Part shown: one piece after another, positions 37,481-47,200 of the stretch
How the letters are laid out: each line of letters begins with the position of its first letter
Position numbering within the stretch: position 1 is the first letter of the stretch
Assembly: GCF_009834125.1 (NCBI RefSeq)
Contig: NZ_CP047146.1
Span: 8,710,501 to 8,774,500 of the forward strand
Direction of reading: 5' to 3'
Length of the DNA stretch: 64,000 nucleotides
From: Streptomyces sp. GS7
Lineage (GTDB): Bacteria; Actinomycetota; Actinomycetes; Streptomycetales; Streptomycetaceae
Made by a program: the position numbers and the translations under genes
The notes under the pieces: model-generated
What the model saw: the letters and a program-made list of their open reading frames with translations, nothing else
Databases searched by the model: none
What the model was told of the DNA's origin: nothing

Positions 37481-37618
37481 CCGCCGCTCATGCGCAGCAA
37501 TCCTGCGCCATGACGCAGCTCTTGGCGCTTGTGGCCGGAATCCACCGATCCTTACCGTGTAGTGCCCCAGTGACGATCCCTCACGGTCCGTCACCACAGG
37601 AAGCGGAGGACCCGTTCC

Positions 37619-38506
37619 GTGCCCACACCCCCTCCGGCCGGTGCACCGCGCACCGCCGTCCCCCGGCGCTATCTGCTCTGCCGGCCCACGCACTTCGCCG
37701 TCCAGTACGCCATCAACCCCTGGATGCACGAGGACGCCCAGGTGGACACCGCACTCGCGGCCCGCCAGTGGGAGAACCTGGTCCGCGCCTACCGCGACCA
37801 CGGCCACACGGTCGAGACCGTGGAGCCCACCGCCGGCCTCCCGGACATGGTCTTCGCCGCGAACTCGGCACTCGTCGTCGACGGCCGGGTCTTCGGCTCC
37901 CTCTTCCACGCGCCGCAACGCCGCCCGGAATCACGGGAGTACGAGATCTGGTTCAAGGCGGCCGGCTACGACGTCTACCAGCCGGAGTCCTGCTGCGAGG
38001 GCGAGGGCGACCTCGTACCGGCCGGCCGCTACCTCCTCGCCGGCACCGGCTTCCGCACCACCCGCGACGCCCACGCCGAGGTCCAGGAGCACTTCGGCAT
38101 CCCGGTCATCAGCCTCCAGCTGACCGACCCGTACTTCTACCACCTCGACACGGCCCTCTTCGTCCTCGACGACGGCACGACCGGGGCCGGCACCCAAGCG
38201 AGCGGGGAACCCGACGGGTCCGACCCCGGACCCGCCACCATCGCCTACTACCCCGGCGCCTTCTCCACCGGCAGCCGCGAGGTGCTGCGCCGCCTGTTCC
38301 CCGACGCCGTCCTCGCCACCCGCGACGACGCCCTGGCCTTCGGCCTCAACTCCGTCTCCGACGGCCGCCATGTCTTCGTCGCCCCGCAGGCGACCGGCCT
38401 CATCGACCAGCTCACCGCCCGTGGCTATGTCCCCGTCCCCGTCGACCTCACCGAGTTCCACAAGGCCGGCGGCGGCATCAAGTGCTGCACCCAGGAGATC
38501 CGATGA
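37619..38506 (+). CDS. ddaH: Dimethylarginine dimethylaminohydrolase
   Basis: Hydrolyses methylated arginine to citrulline and methylamines. It is a 295-residue amidinotransferase-fold protein, with GTG start at 37619 and GGAGG 9 bases upstream. Characteristic segments are RPTHFAVQYAINPWM, PDMVFAANSALVVDG, QLTDPYFYHLDTALFVL with the catalytic histidine, and the C-terminal GGGIKCCTQEIR with the nucleophilic cysteine. The stop overlaps rocD by ATGA, so the two are one operon. The pair links methylarginine/arginine turnover with ornithine transamination. Confidence 0.93.
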   Translation: MPTPPPAGAPRTAVPRRYLLCRPTHFAVQYAINPWMHEDAQVDTALAARQWENLVRAYRDHGHTVETVEPTAGLPDMVFAANSALVVDGRVFGSLFHAPQRRPESREYEIWFKAAGYDVYQPESCCEGEGDLVPAGRYLLAGTGFRTTRDAHAEVQEHFGIPVISLQLTDPYFYHLDTALFVLDDGTTGAGTQASGEPDGSDPGPATIAYYPGAFSTGSREVLRRLFPDAVLATRDDALAFGLNSVSDGRHVFVAPQATGLIDQLTARGYVPVPVDLTEFHKAGGGIKCCTQEIR

Positions 38507-39735
38507 CCACTGCGCCCACCCGCACCCGACGCACCTCGGACGACCTCATCCAGGCCGAGGCCCCGGTCCTCGCGCACAACTACCACCCGCTCCCCGTCGT
38601 CCTCGCCCGCGCCGAGGGCGTCTGGGTCGAGGACGTCGAGGGCCGCCGCTACCTCGACATGCTGGCGGGCTACTCGGCACTCAACTTCGGCCACCGCCAC
38701 CCCGCCCTCATCGAGGCCGCGCACCGCCAGCTCGACCAGCTCACGCTCACCTCCCGCGCCTTCCACCACAACCGCCTCGCCGCCTTCGCCGAGGACCTCG
38801 CCGAGCTCACCGGCCAGGACATGGTCCTCCCGATGAACACCGGCGCCGAAGCGGTCGAGAGCGGCATCAAGGTCGCCCGCAAATGGGCGTACGAGGTCAA
38901 GGGCGTCCCCGCCGACCAGGCCACCATCGTCGTCGCGAGCGGCAACTTCCACGGCCGCACGACCACCGTCATCAGCTTCTCCGACGACGAGACGGCCCGC
39001 GCCGGCTTCGGCCCCTACACCCCCGGCTTCCGCACCGTCCCCTACAACGACCTCGCCGCCCTCGAAGCCGCCATCGACGACACCACCGCAGCCGTCCTCC
39101 TCGAACCCATCCAGGGCGAGGCGGGCGTCCTCATCCCCGACGACGGCTACCTCACCGGTGTCCGCGAGCTGACCACCCGAGCCGGCTGCCTCTTCATCGC
39201 CGACGAGATCCAGTCCGGCCTCGGCCGCACCGGCACCACCCTGGCCGTCGAGCACGAGAACGTCGTCCCGGACATCGTCCTCCTCGGCAAGGCCCTCGGC
39301 GGCGGCATCGTCCCGGTCTCCGCCGTCGTCGGCCGCCGCGACGTCATGACCGTCCTCGGCCCCGGCCAGCACGGCTCCACCTTCGGCGGCAACCCCCTCG
39401 CCGCCGCGGTCGGTTCGGCCGTCGTCGACCTCCTCGCCACCGGCGAGTTCCAGACCCGCGCCGCCGACCTCGGCAAGGTCCTGAACGCGGGCCTCTCCGA
39501 GCTCCTCGGCCACGGCGTCACCGACTTCCGCACCCGCGGCCTGTGGGCCGGCGTCGACATCGACCCTGCCCTCGGCACCGGCCGCACCATCAGCGAACGC
39601 CTCATGGACCAGGGCGTCCTCGTCAAGGACACCCACGGCTCCACGATCCGCCTCGCCCCGCCCCTCACCATCACCGTGGACGAACTCGGCACCGCACTGG
39701 CAGCCCTCAAGCGCACACTGCACCAGCTGAGCTAG
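38503..39735 (+). CDS. rocD: Ornithine aminotransferase
   Basis: PLP enzyme of 410 residues that converts ornithine and 2-oxoglutarate to glutamate semialdehyde and glutamate. Start ATG 38503 overlaps the ddaH stop. Motifs are YLDMLAGYSALNFGHRHP, NTGAEAVESGIKVARKW, the NFHGRTTT segment, VLLEPIQGEAGV, LFIADEIQSGLGRTG and the PLP lysine in LLGKALGGGIVPVSAV. The FGGNPLAAAVG loop ends the active site. These match class III aminotransferases of the RocD type. Confidence 0.95.
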   Translation: MTTAPTRTRRTSDDLIQAEAPVLAHNYHPLPVVLARAEGVWVEDVEGRRYLDMLAGYSALNFGHRHPALIEAAHRQLDQLTLTSRAFHHNRLAAFAEDLAELTGQDMVLPMNTGAEAVESGIKVARKWAYEVKGVPADQATIVVASGNFHGRTTTVISFSDDETARAGFGPYTPGFRTVPYNDLAALEAAIDDTTAAVLLEPIQGEAGVLIPDDGYLTGVRELTTRAGCLFIADEIQSGLGRTGTTLAVEHENVVPDIVLLGKALGGGIVPVSAVVGRRDVMTVLGPGQHGSTFGGNPLAAAVGSAVVDLLATGEFQTRAADLGKVLNAGLSELLGHGVTDFRTRGLWAGVDIDPALGTGRTISERLMDQGVLVKDTHGSTIRLAPPLTITVDELGTALAALKRTLHQLS

Positions 39736-39795
39736 CCCTTGACCCAACCCTTGAGCCAGAGCCCTTGAGCCAGAGCCCGTGAGCCAGAGCCCGTG
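39736..39795. repeat. Tandem CCCTTGAGCCAGAG-like repeats after rocD
   Basis: Four to five imperfect copies of a 15-bp unit (CCCTTGAGCCAGAG or CCCGTGAGCCAGAG) lie between the convergent rocD and MarR genes, with no clear hairpin. Possibly replication slippage. Confidence 0.65.
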
Positions 39796-39797
39796 AG

Positions 39798-40244
39798 CTA
39801 GCCCTCACGCACGGAGTCCAGCAGGGCGGCGCAGCGACCGAGCAGGTCGACCAGCGCCGCCCTTTCCTCGTCCGTGAACTCCGCGGCCAGCGCCCGCTCC
39901 ACCCGCACCGCCCGCGCGTCCGCCTTCGCCATCACGGCCCGGCCCTCGTCCGTGAGCCGGATCTCCAGCACGTTCTTGTGCCACTCGTGCGGGGTGCGCT
40001 CGATGAGACCGCGCTCCTGGAGGTTCTTCAGCACCGTGTTCATGGTCGGCGGCGTCACCCGGCACGCGCGCGCCAGCGCGGCGGCCGAAATGCCGGGCTG
40101 CTCGGAGCTGTAGAGCAGCGCCGCGTACTGCGGGACGGTCAGCCCGGCAGGCTTCAACGCCGCGTGCTTGGCACTGTTCAGGGCCTGCTCGGCGCGCTTG
40201 ATGTGGGAACCAAGCCGCTCGGACGCGGGCATCGACGTCGTCAT
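39798..40244 (-). CDS. MarR-family regulator
   Basis: A 148-residue winged-helix repressor. It starts at 40244 (MTTSMPASERLGSHIKRAEQ); an in-frame ATG at 40232 is an alternative. The wHTH shows LTVPQYAALLYSSEQPGISAAALARACRVTPPTMNTVLKNLQERGLIERTPHE..KNVLEIRLTDEGRAV, the family pattern. It is divergent to the secreted propeller protein gene. A symmetric TTAGAACTCTAA overlaps the likely promoter of that gene. Confidence 0.93.
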   Translation of the reverse strand: MTTSMPASERLGSHIKRAEQALNSAKHAALKPAGLTVPQYAALLYSSEQPGISAAALARACRVTPPTMNTVLKNLQERGLIERTPHEWHKNVLEIRLTDEGRAVMAKADARAVRVERALAAEFTDEERAALVDLLGRCAALLDSVREG

Positions 40245-40317
40245 CTCCGCATCGTAACGGCCGTATACCAGACAAGCCTCTCACCCATCCATGCGAACCC
40301 AAACACTCATTAACACC

Positions 40318-40347
40318 TTGACGACAATTAGAACTCTAACCTACGTT
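40318..40347 (+). promoter_or_regulatory. Promoter and MarR-type operator of the secreted protein gene
   Basis: TTGACG (40318-40323) and TACGTT (40342-40347) are 18 bp apart. Between them lies TTAGAACTCTAA (40328-40339), with symmetric TTAGA/TCTAA arms. A repressor bound there would block RNA polymerase. The divergent MarR protein is the natural candidate. Confidence 0.55.
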
Positions 40348-40414
40348 CGCAGGCATGAGATCGCCCACGGGCCACACCGCCCTCAGGCATCCGACAACGG
40401 GGAGGCACCCACCC

Positions 40415-41482
40415 ATGTCCCGACACATTCCCTCGCTCCGGCACCGCACCCTGGCAACGGCCGCCCTGGCCGTGGCCGCCATCACCGTCCCCCTCACGGC
40501 AACCGCCCACGCGACGCCGGCCACAACCTCCTCAGCGACCAGGAACACGGCACTGGCACCCCTCCACCCCCTCCACCCCCACCCCCCGATCTCCACCGCC
40601 TTCGCCCTCCCCGGCGACCGCGCCTACCCCGAGAGCATCACCGCCGACTCGCGCACCGGCGACCTCTACATCAGCTCCTACGTCACCGGCGCGATCTACA
40701 AGGCAACCCCCGGCCACCACACCGCCCAGGTATTCCTGCCCTCAGGTACCGACGGCCGCACCACCGCCAACGGCGTCAAGGTCGACCGCTCCGGCCGCCT
40801 CTGGGTCATCAACTCCACCACCGGCGTGGCCGTCTACGACCTCCACACCCGCCACCTCATAGCCCGCTTCGACGCCACGGGCACGACAAAATTCTTCATC
40901 AACGACCTGGCCATCACCCCGGACGGCACCGCCTATCTCACCGACAGCTCCCGCGGCATCATCTACCGCGTCACGCCCCACCAACTGGCCCGCGCCGCCA
41001 CCACCCACGACCACCGCGGCGCGCTGGCCCCGGCCTACGACCTGTCCAGCGCCCTCCCCAAGGACCCGACCGCCGTGTACACCCTCAACGGCATCGCAGC
41101 CGCCCCCTCAGGCCGCTATCTCCTCACCGTCGACATGACCGCCGGCACCCTCTACCGCGTCGACATCGCCTCGGGCGCGATACGCCAAGTCACCCTGCGC
41201 GGCGGCGACCTACGCGACGGCGACGGCCTCGAAATCCACGGCAGCACCCTCTGGGCAACCCACAACCGCTCCAACACCCTCACCCGCTGGCGGCTCTCCG
41301 ACGACGGCACCACCGCCCACCTGGAACGCCGCCTCACCGACGAGTCCCTCCAGACCCCGACCAGCATCGTCCACAGCCGCGGCCGGACCTACGTCACCCG
41401 CTCCCAGTTCACCAAGGGCGGCCCCATGGGCCAGGGCACCCCGCAGACCCCCTTCACGGTGGCCACGGTGAACGGCATCTGA
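40415..41482 (+). CDS. Secreted SMP-30/strictosidine synthase-like beta-propeller protein
   Basis: A 355-residue secreted protein resembling the SMP-30/gluconolactonase or strictosidine-synthase-like group. The start at 40415 (MSRHIPSLRHRTLATAALAV) follows GGGGAGG by 9 bases. A Tat/Sec-like signal peptide ends near AHATPA. The mature part has repeated propeller strands such as YPESITADSRTGDLYISSYVTGAIY, RTTANGVKVDRSGRLWVINS and FINDLAITPDGTAYLTDSS. Such folds often hydrolyse lactones or bind metal, but the catalytic residues were not confirmed. Probably regulated by the divergent MarR protein. Confidence 0.85.
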   Translation: MSRHIPSLRHRTLATAALAVAAITVPLTATAHATPATTSSATRNTALAPLHPLHPHPPISTAFALPGDRAYPESITADSRTGDLYISSYVTGAIYKATPGHHTAQVFLPSGTDGRTTANGVKVDRSGRLWVINSTTGVAVYDLHTRHLIARFDATGTTKFFINDLAITPDGTAYLTDSSRGIIYRVTPHQLARAATTHDHRGALAPAYDLSSALPKDPTAVYTLNGIAAAPSGRYLLTVDMTAGTLYRVDIASGAIRQVTLRGGDLRDGDGLEIHGSTLWATHNRSNTLTRWRLSDDGTTAHLERRLTDESLQTPTSIVHSRGRTYVTRSQFTKGGPMGQGTPQTPFTVATVNGI

Positions 41483-41485
41483 CCC

Positions 41486-41707
41486 TCAGCCGGCGAACCC
41501 GCCGCCCCTGACGGCCCCCACGAACGCCACCCAAGCCTCCGCCGGGACGACAACCACCGGCCCGCGCGGAGCCTTGGAGTCCCGGACGGGGATGGCGTGG
41601 GGGTGGCCGTCGAGGACCTCTACGCAGTTGTCCCCCTCACTGTCGCTGTACGACGACTTACGCCAACCGCTCAGCAGGGCGGCATTCGCGATGGTGCGCT
41701 CAGTCAT
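41486..41707 (-). CDS. DUF397 small protein
   Basis: A 73-residue DUF397 protein, with family signature LLSGWRKSSYSDSEGDNCVEV and DSKAPRGPVVVVPAEAW. It overlaps the XRE/DUF5753 gene by 8 bp. These pairs (Scr1-type regulator and DUF397 partner, like BldB-associated families) behave as toxin-antitoxin-like or developmental pairs in streptomycetes. Its own activity is unknown. Confidence 0.93.
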   Translation of the reverse strand: MTERTIANAALLSGWRKSSYSDSEGDNCVEVLDGHPHAIPVRDSKAPRGPVVVVPAEAWVAFVGAVRGGGFAG

Positions 41708-42494
41708 GATGTCTGTACTCCTCCGCTGTTGCCCTCATCAGAGCCAGGGACTGCTGCATCGGCAGCGCGTCGCCCAACGTGAGAGCGTATTTGGTCTGCA
41801 ACGCAGTGACGACAGCTGCGGAGTCGTGGAGTTGGCTGGTGGACACTCCCACGCAATAGGCGGCTGGCGGCTGATCCTCGAACCACATCAGCTTCACCTC
41901 CCCCTGCATGAGCGGCTGCGCACACGCTCCGAACGGCAACACGTGCACCCGCACCCGCCCGTCCTCGACCATGTGGACGATGTGCATGATCTGGTCCGCC
42001 ATGACCTCCGGGCCGCCTACCGGACGGCGTAACACGGCCTCGTCCAGCAACGCGCAGACCACCGGCGTCCTCGGGTCATCGAAAATCCGGGCCCGTCCCA
42101 GTCGTGTGCCAACGAGCCTGTCACACTCCTCCTCACTCCACGGCGGGAAGGCCGTACGCATCACCGCTCGCGCGTACCGCTCCGTCTGAAGCAGGCCGGG
42201 CACCAGGGCACTGGCGAACTCCCAGATCATCTGGGCCTGTTGCTCCAGCTCCAACGCGTCCGCGAACCGCTCGGCGACCGTCGGCTCATCCCCCGGCCGA
42301 AAACGGCTGAGCACATCTCCCGTGTTCAGCGCGTTGTCCAGCCGCCGCGCATCCTCCCTGGACGGAATCCGTCGCCCCGCCTCGATGTGCGCGATATGCG
42401 AACGCGTCATGATCGCCGTATCTGCCAACTGCTGCTGTGTAAGCCCCGCCAGCTCCCGTTGCTGCCGCAGCCAGTCCCCATAGGTACTGCCCAT
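41700..42494 (-). CDS. XRE/DUF5753 (Scr1-type) regulator
   Basis: A 264-residue regulator. The N-terminal XRE HTH (LRQQRELAGLTQQQLADTAIMTRSHIAHIEAGRRIPSRED) spans about 8-60. DUF5753 follows (ELEQQAQMIWEFASALVPGLLQTERYARAVM ... EVMADQIMHIVHMVE). It is intact, unlike the truncated relative at 32.2-32.8 kb. It is paired with the downstream DUF397 gene. Confidence 0.94.
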   Translation of the reverse strand: MGSTYGDWLRQQRELAGLTQQQLADTAIMTRSHIAHIEAGRRIPSREDARRLDNALNTGDVLSRFRPGDEPTVAERFADALELEQQAQMIWEFASALVPGLLQTERYARAVMRTAFPPWSEEECDRLVGTRLGRARIFDDPRTPVVCALLDEAVLRRPVGGPEVMADQIMHIVHMVEDGRVRVHVLPFGACAQPLMQGEVKLMWFEDQPPAAYCVGVSTSQLHDSAAVVTALQTKYALTLGDALPMQQSLALMRATAEEYRHHD

Positions 42495-42614
42495 GTGCGC
42501 AAACCCCCTCGTGACGTACGCGAAGGCACACCCTCCGTACTTCCGAGGCTACTTGCCGTCACCGACACTCATGACTGTACGCACAAAGCACCCCACGACG
42601 GAGGCGACCTGGCC

Positions 42615-42959
42615 ATGCCCTACGACCCCGACAACCCCCAACAGCCCGGCTCGCGTCTCCGCCTCCTCCCCTGGGAAACCTGGAACGGCCGCCCCTGCTA
42701 CCTCCACCCCGCCGACAACGGCCAGGGCTACCTCTCCCGCAAGGCCGACCGCATGGAAGCCCAACAGATGCGGAACGCCTCCCGCGCCTACACCGACGCC
42801 GAGACAACCCTCCGCAACGAATCCGCCGGCCCCCTCCTCCTCCGCCTCACCCTCATCCGCACCACGGCCGCCCTCAACAACGTCCTCCGCATCGCCGACA
42901 GCCGAGCCGGCCGCCTGCCCGCACCGTACGGTGGGAAACAAGAAGAACTAGGCGACTGA
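42615..42959 (+). CDS. Small hypothetical protein near the XRE/DUF397 pair
   Basis: A 114-residue protein starting at 42615 (MPYDPDNPQQPGSRLRLLPW) after GGAGG 10 bases upstream. It reads WETWNGRPCYLHPADNGQGYLSRKADRMEAQQMRNAS, followed by a helical region. I do not recognise a family beyond its frequent position next to Scr1-type pairs. No signal or membrane segment. Confidence 0.7.
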   Translation: MPYDPDNPQQPGSRLRLLPWETWNGRPCYLHPADNGQGYLSRKADRMEAQQMRNASRAYTDAETTLRNESAGPLLLRLTLIRTTAALNNVLRIADSRAGRLPAPYGGKQEELGD

Positions 42960-43040
42960 CGTAACCGTGCGCCCCGCAGGACAGTCCGCACACTGAACCC
43001 GCCGAGCACGACGCGGCAGTAAGTCCCCTGGGAGCTGCCC

Positions 43041-43613
43041 CTAATGACCGGCCGGCATCAGACACAGCCGGGTCGTCACAACGCTCCTTCGTGTCTCTTC
43101 ATATTCGCTAAGGCCGTCGGGGCACCTACGATCTACGGGAGCTCGGATCGCGACCTTGTATGCCGCTTTGCTGCTGGAGCAGCTCACGACCTTCAGCACC
43201 ACGGCGTCACCCGATCCCGTTTTCTCCACACAGTCACCGACCTTCGCTTCATCAGCGAACTTATCGGAATGCCCCTTCTCTCCACGGCTCAAAAGCCACC
43301 CGCCGCCCACGAGAACGACGACCGCAATGAGAGCGATGATGCGCGCCCTCGTGGTATTGCCGGGCCGACCGCCCGACGGCGGGACACCCGGCGTCGAGAC
43401 GAAACCGCCCTGCTGAGACAGCACTTGACCGTTCGCCTGCTGCATCGGATAGTGCGGCGCCCCGTGGGGAACCGGAGCCGGCGGCCCATAAGGCCCCTGG
43501 CCGGGCTGACCGTACGAGCCATGATGGGGCGGGCCATAGGGCCCAGGTCCAGACTGACCGTAGGACTGAGGGCCGCTCGGAGGCGGCGCGTGCGCAGACA
43601 ACAAATCCCCCAT
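43041..43613 (-). CDS. Proline-rich membrane protein, LppU-like
   Basis: A 190-residue protein with a Pro/Gly/Tyr-rich N-terminus (PYGPP, SYGQ repeats to about residue 85), one transmembrane helix (TRARIIALIAVVVLVGGGWLL) and a short extracellular domain with cysteines (AKVGDCVEKTGS ... VSCSSSKAAYKV). This resembles the LppU/SCO3897-type family. The start at 43613 lacks a clear ribosome site. It is on the same strand as the toxin operon and 145 bp beyond its immunity gene, so it could be part of it or separate. Confidence 0.75.
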   Translation of the reverse strand: MGDLLSAHAPPPSGPQSYGQSGPGPYGPPHHGSYGQPGQGPYGPPAPVPHGAPHYPMQQANGQVLSQQGGFVSTPGVPPSGGRPGNTTRARIIALIAVVVLVGGGWLLSRGEKGHSDKFADEAKVGDCVEKTGSGDAVVLKVVSCSSSKAAYKVAIRAPVDRRCPDGLSEYEETRRSVVTTRLCLMPAGH

Positions 43614-43758
43614 TTATCGTTTCTGATTGATCCGCCAGTCCGCTGGCCGACACGTCACGTCACCGGACACTCACACACGCTGACGCCACACGCGACGCCG
43701 ACGCTTTCTGCCACTCCAGGTACCGTTCAGGCAGCTCACCCAAGATGAATCGCGACTC

Positions 43759-44232
43759 TCAGCCAGAGTTCGCACGAACTCGCTCTATAGAAGACTTGAG
43801 TTCTTTTAGCGCGTCAGTCGGCGTACCGTGCAAGGCCCAAGCCTCCCTGTACCCTTCCTCTCCGAGAGAATTAATCAGAAATTCAGTCTCTCGATGTATT
43901 ACTTCGGCTAGCGCCAGGAGCGGAAGACCTTCCTCCACCCATGGAGTCTTCACGTTCTCCTCCTCCCCCCATTGTGGATGCAATGAGATTGAGACTTTCA
44001 ATTCACCTCGAATCATCTGCATATTCCAGCGAATCTCAGTTGGTTCACCGTCGAAGGAAAAGGTGACCGCGGCGGCACCGTTGAGCAGCGCACTCATGGC
44101 GTTCAGCAACAGTCGTGGCGCATCGATTCCGTCGCCCACGGAGGCGCGAAGCCGCCCCGACTCACCAGAAACGACAAAGGTGACCCAGCCATGACGGATT
44201 TCCGCCCACGCAAATTGCATCGTACGCACCAT
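43759..44232 (-). CDS. Probable immunity protein for the RHS toxin
   Basis: A 157-residue acidic soluble protein of unknown family starting at 44232 (MVRTMQFAWAEIRHGWV; M5 also possible), 18 bp after the toxin gene. Position directly behind an RHS toxin and low G+C compared with neighbours are the normal marks of an immunity gene. Sequence shows beta-rich N-terminal half (TFSFDGEPTEIRWNMQMIRGELKVSISL) and helical C-terminal half. Immunity families vary widely and I cannot place it. Function is inferred from position only. Confidence 0.7.
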   Translation of the reverse strand: MVRTMQFAWAEIRHGWVTFVVSGESGRLRASVGDGIDAPRLLLNAMSALLNGAAAVTFSFDGEPTEIRWNMQMIRGELKVSISLHPQWGEEENVKTPWVEEGLPLLALAEVIHRETEFLINSLGEEGYREAWALHGTPTDALKELKSSIERVRANSG

Positions 44233-44250
44233 TCGCCAGCCACTTACCTC

Positions 44251-47200
44251 TCATATGGGGTATGCCGTATGCACCCCGTCCCCATGAATTACAATTTCAA
44301 CCAGGGATGACAATTCACCCCTTCCATTTTTCCCCACGATGCGGCCATAGTCAAATCTATGTATGTGCCCCTGACCGTTCGGGTTTCGCTCACCAGGAGA
44401 ATTATTGGCGCCATGCGCGAGCCTATCTCCGAGAGCATGCTCGTCTCCATCCCAAATGAAGTCGTCATGAAATTCACCGGGTATGTTCACATCCCCGTTC
44501 CCGATGGCCCTCTCTTGCGCCCCCTCGCCATGGCGATACTCTACGTGCCCCACCCGGTCTTCCGAAATAGTGTGATTCTTCGAGCATGAGAAAAGCCCTA
44601 GCGGGTCAATTCGCGCAAGAGGGTTGCGAACATACGCGCTCGGATTGCGAGATGGGATCAGGCCGAGTGGGTCCGGTGAGGCGTAACGGGCCGACTGAGG
44701 ATCGTAGTACCGGTGATAATTGTAGTGAAGGCCAGTTTCCGGGTCGAAATACTGACCAGGAAAGCGAATGGGCGTGTACGCGCTTGCGCTTGTATCCCAG
44801 GACGTCGACCCCCACAATGTGGATTTTCTACGCCAGGAGACAACACCCCGATCAACTGAAACCAGTTCCGAGGGCGCGCCCACAAGGTCAGTAACGACGG
44901 CGAAGAATCGTTGGTCGATTACTTCCCGGGACGCGGAGTCCGGATTCCAAGCGGATTTACATTCAGTTTGCGTTAGAGGGTTATGTCGACCATGGTCCCA
45001 CGTGAGCGTGATGGCCCTTGGTGTGCCGATGACTTGAGTGGTTTGTTCTGCGAGTGTGTGACCGTCCCAGCTGAAATCCGTTTGCTCGGCAACCTTTTGA
45101 CCGTCGGCCGCTAGGCGTTGTTTGGCTATGCGGCGAGCGAAGGGGTCATATACATACCGCCATGCAGCCCCATCGGGAGTGGCTACATAGGCAAGGCGGC
45201 CCTCAGCATTCCAGGTGTAGCGCCAGCTGCCCGGTTTCCGGGACAGTCGGGTCTTCTGCCGGAGGACAACCCGCCCCAGCCCGTCATGCTCGTACCGAAT
45301 ACGCCCCGCGCGAGTGATGCGCGTGCCCTCGTACGAACGCTCGCCACTTGCCGATGGGTTGGGGTGGCGGTCGGGCCAGGTGGCGTGGGTTTGGTTGCCC
45401 GCCTCGTCGTAAGCGTATGTCTCCGTCCAGTCGGTGGCGTGGACGGCGGTTACGCGGCCGGCGCGGTCGAGGTCGAAGGTGCGGCGGCCGGTGTGGGAGT
45501 CGTCGATCGCCGTGAGGTGGCCGTCCGGGCGGTAGGCGTAGGCCCGTTGGAGGAGTTGCGATACCTCGGCTTGTGCGGTTCCGGTGGGGTCCGTTGCCGC
45601 GGCGGTGAGGGACTGGCTCGCCAGGCGGCCGGTGGGGTCCCAGGTGTGGGTGAGCTGCAGGCTGCCGCCGATGATGCGGGTGAGTTCCTGGCCCGCGGCG
45701 TCGTACTGGAATTGCAGGGGGTGGCCGGCGATGTCCATACCGGTGCGGTTGCCGGCCGCGTCGTAGGTGTAGGTGGTGGTATGGCCGGTGGGGGTCGTGC
45801 GGGAGATGCGACGGCCCAGCACGTCGTAAGTGAACGTCATGGTGCGGCCGTTGATTGACTCAGCCAGCACCCTGCCCAGGGCATCGCGGGTGTAGTCGAC
45901 AGTCGCGTCCGGGTTGGCGGCCTGTTGCAGGTGCCCGGATGGGGCGTGGGCGTAGGTGGTGACCAGGCCCGCGGCGTCCTTGGTCGTGATGCGTCCGAGG
46001 GTGTCGCGGGTGTAGGTCGTCACCTCGCCGAGTGCGTTGGTTCGGTTGACGAGTTGGCCCGCCGCGTCATGGACGTAGCTCAGGACACGGTCGTCGAAGT
46101 CTGACTCCGAGACCAGTCGCCCGGCGCCGTCGTAAGCGTAGTTCCAGGTCAGGCCCTGGGGATTGGTGACCTGAGTGAGGCGGAGTTCGGTGTCGTGGGT
46201 GAACTCGTGGCGGACGCCGTCCGGGTCGGTGCGGGCGGCCAGGAGGTCGAAGTGGGTGTATTCGAAACGAGTGGTCTGGCCTACGGCGTCGGTGTGGGTG
46301 AGGCGGTTTCCCTCGCCGTCGTAGGTCCACTCCTCCCTCGCGCCGGTGGGGTCTATTCGGGCGGCCAGCTTCCCTTCGACGGTCCACAGCATGTGGGTGG
46401 TCGCGCCGAGGGGATCCGTCACCGAGGTGGTGCGGCCGAAGGCGTCGCGGCGGTAGTGAGTGGTGTGGCCGAGGGGGTCGGTGACCGAGACAGGCAGGCC
46501 GCTCCCGTCGCAGGAGACGCGAGTGGTGTTGCCGAGGGCGTCGGTGACCGAGGCGAGGTTGCCGCGGGCGTCGTGGGTGTAGGTGGTGGTCGCACCCGCG
46601 GGGTCGGTGGTGGCTACGCGATGGCCGCGGGCGTCGTAGCGGTGGGTCCAGGTGGCGCCGTCTGGCCCGGTGACGTTGAGCGGGTTGCCGTGAGAGTCGT
46701 AGACCGTGGTGGACGTGGAGCCGTCGGGGAGGGTGACGGTGGTGGGGCGGCCCTGGTCGTCGTAGGTGAAGTGGGTGGTGCGGCCCAGGGGGTCGGTGGT
46801 GGAGAGGATGCTGTGCTTGGCGTCGCGGGTGGTGCGGGTGGTGGCACCAGTCGGGTCGGTGGTCGCGACGATCTGGTGGTGGTCGTTGACCTGGTAGGTG
46901 GTGAGCTGATCCTGGGAGTTGAGGAAGCGGTTGGTGCGCAGGCCCGTTTCGGGGTCCGGGTCGCCCCAGGTGTAGCGGGCGCGGAGGTGGCCCGCGATAC
47001 CGCCCTGTGAGGTGCAGCGGTCCGCCTCGTCGTAGGCGTAGGTGTAGCTGCTGTGGTTGGTGTCTGTCCAGGAGGTGATGCGGCCGGCGTCGTCGTAGGT
47101 GAAGCGGAGCGGGCGGTCGGAGGACGGCTTGGTGACGGTGGTGAGGTTGCCAAAGGCGTCGTAGCCGTAGGTGGCCAGGAGTTGGTCGCTGCCGTCGGGG

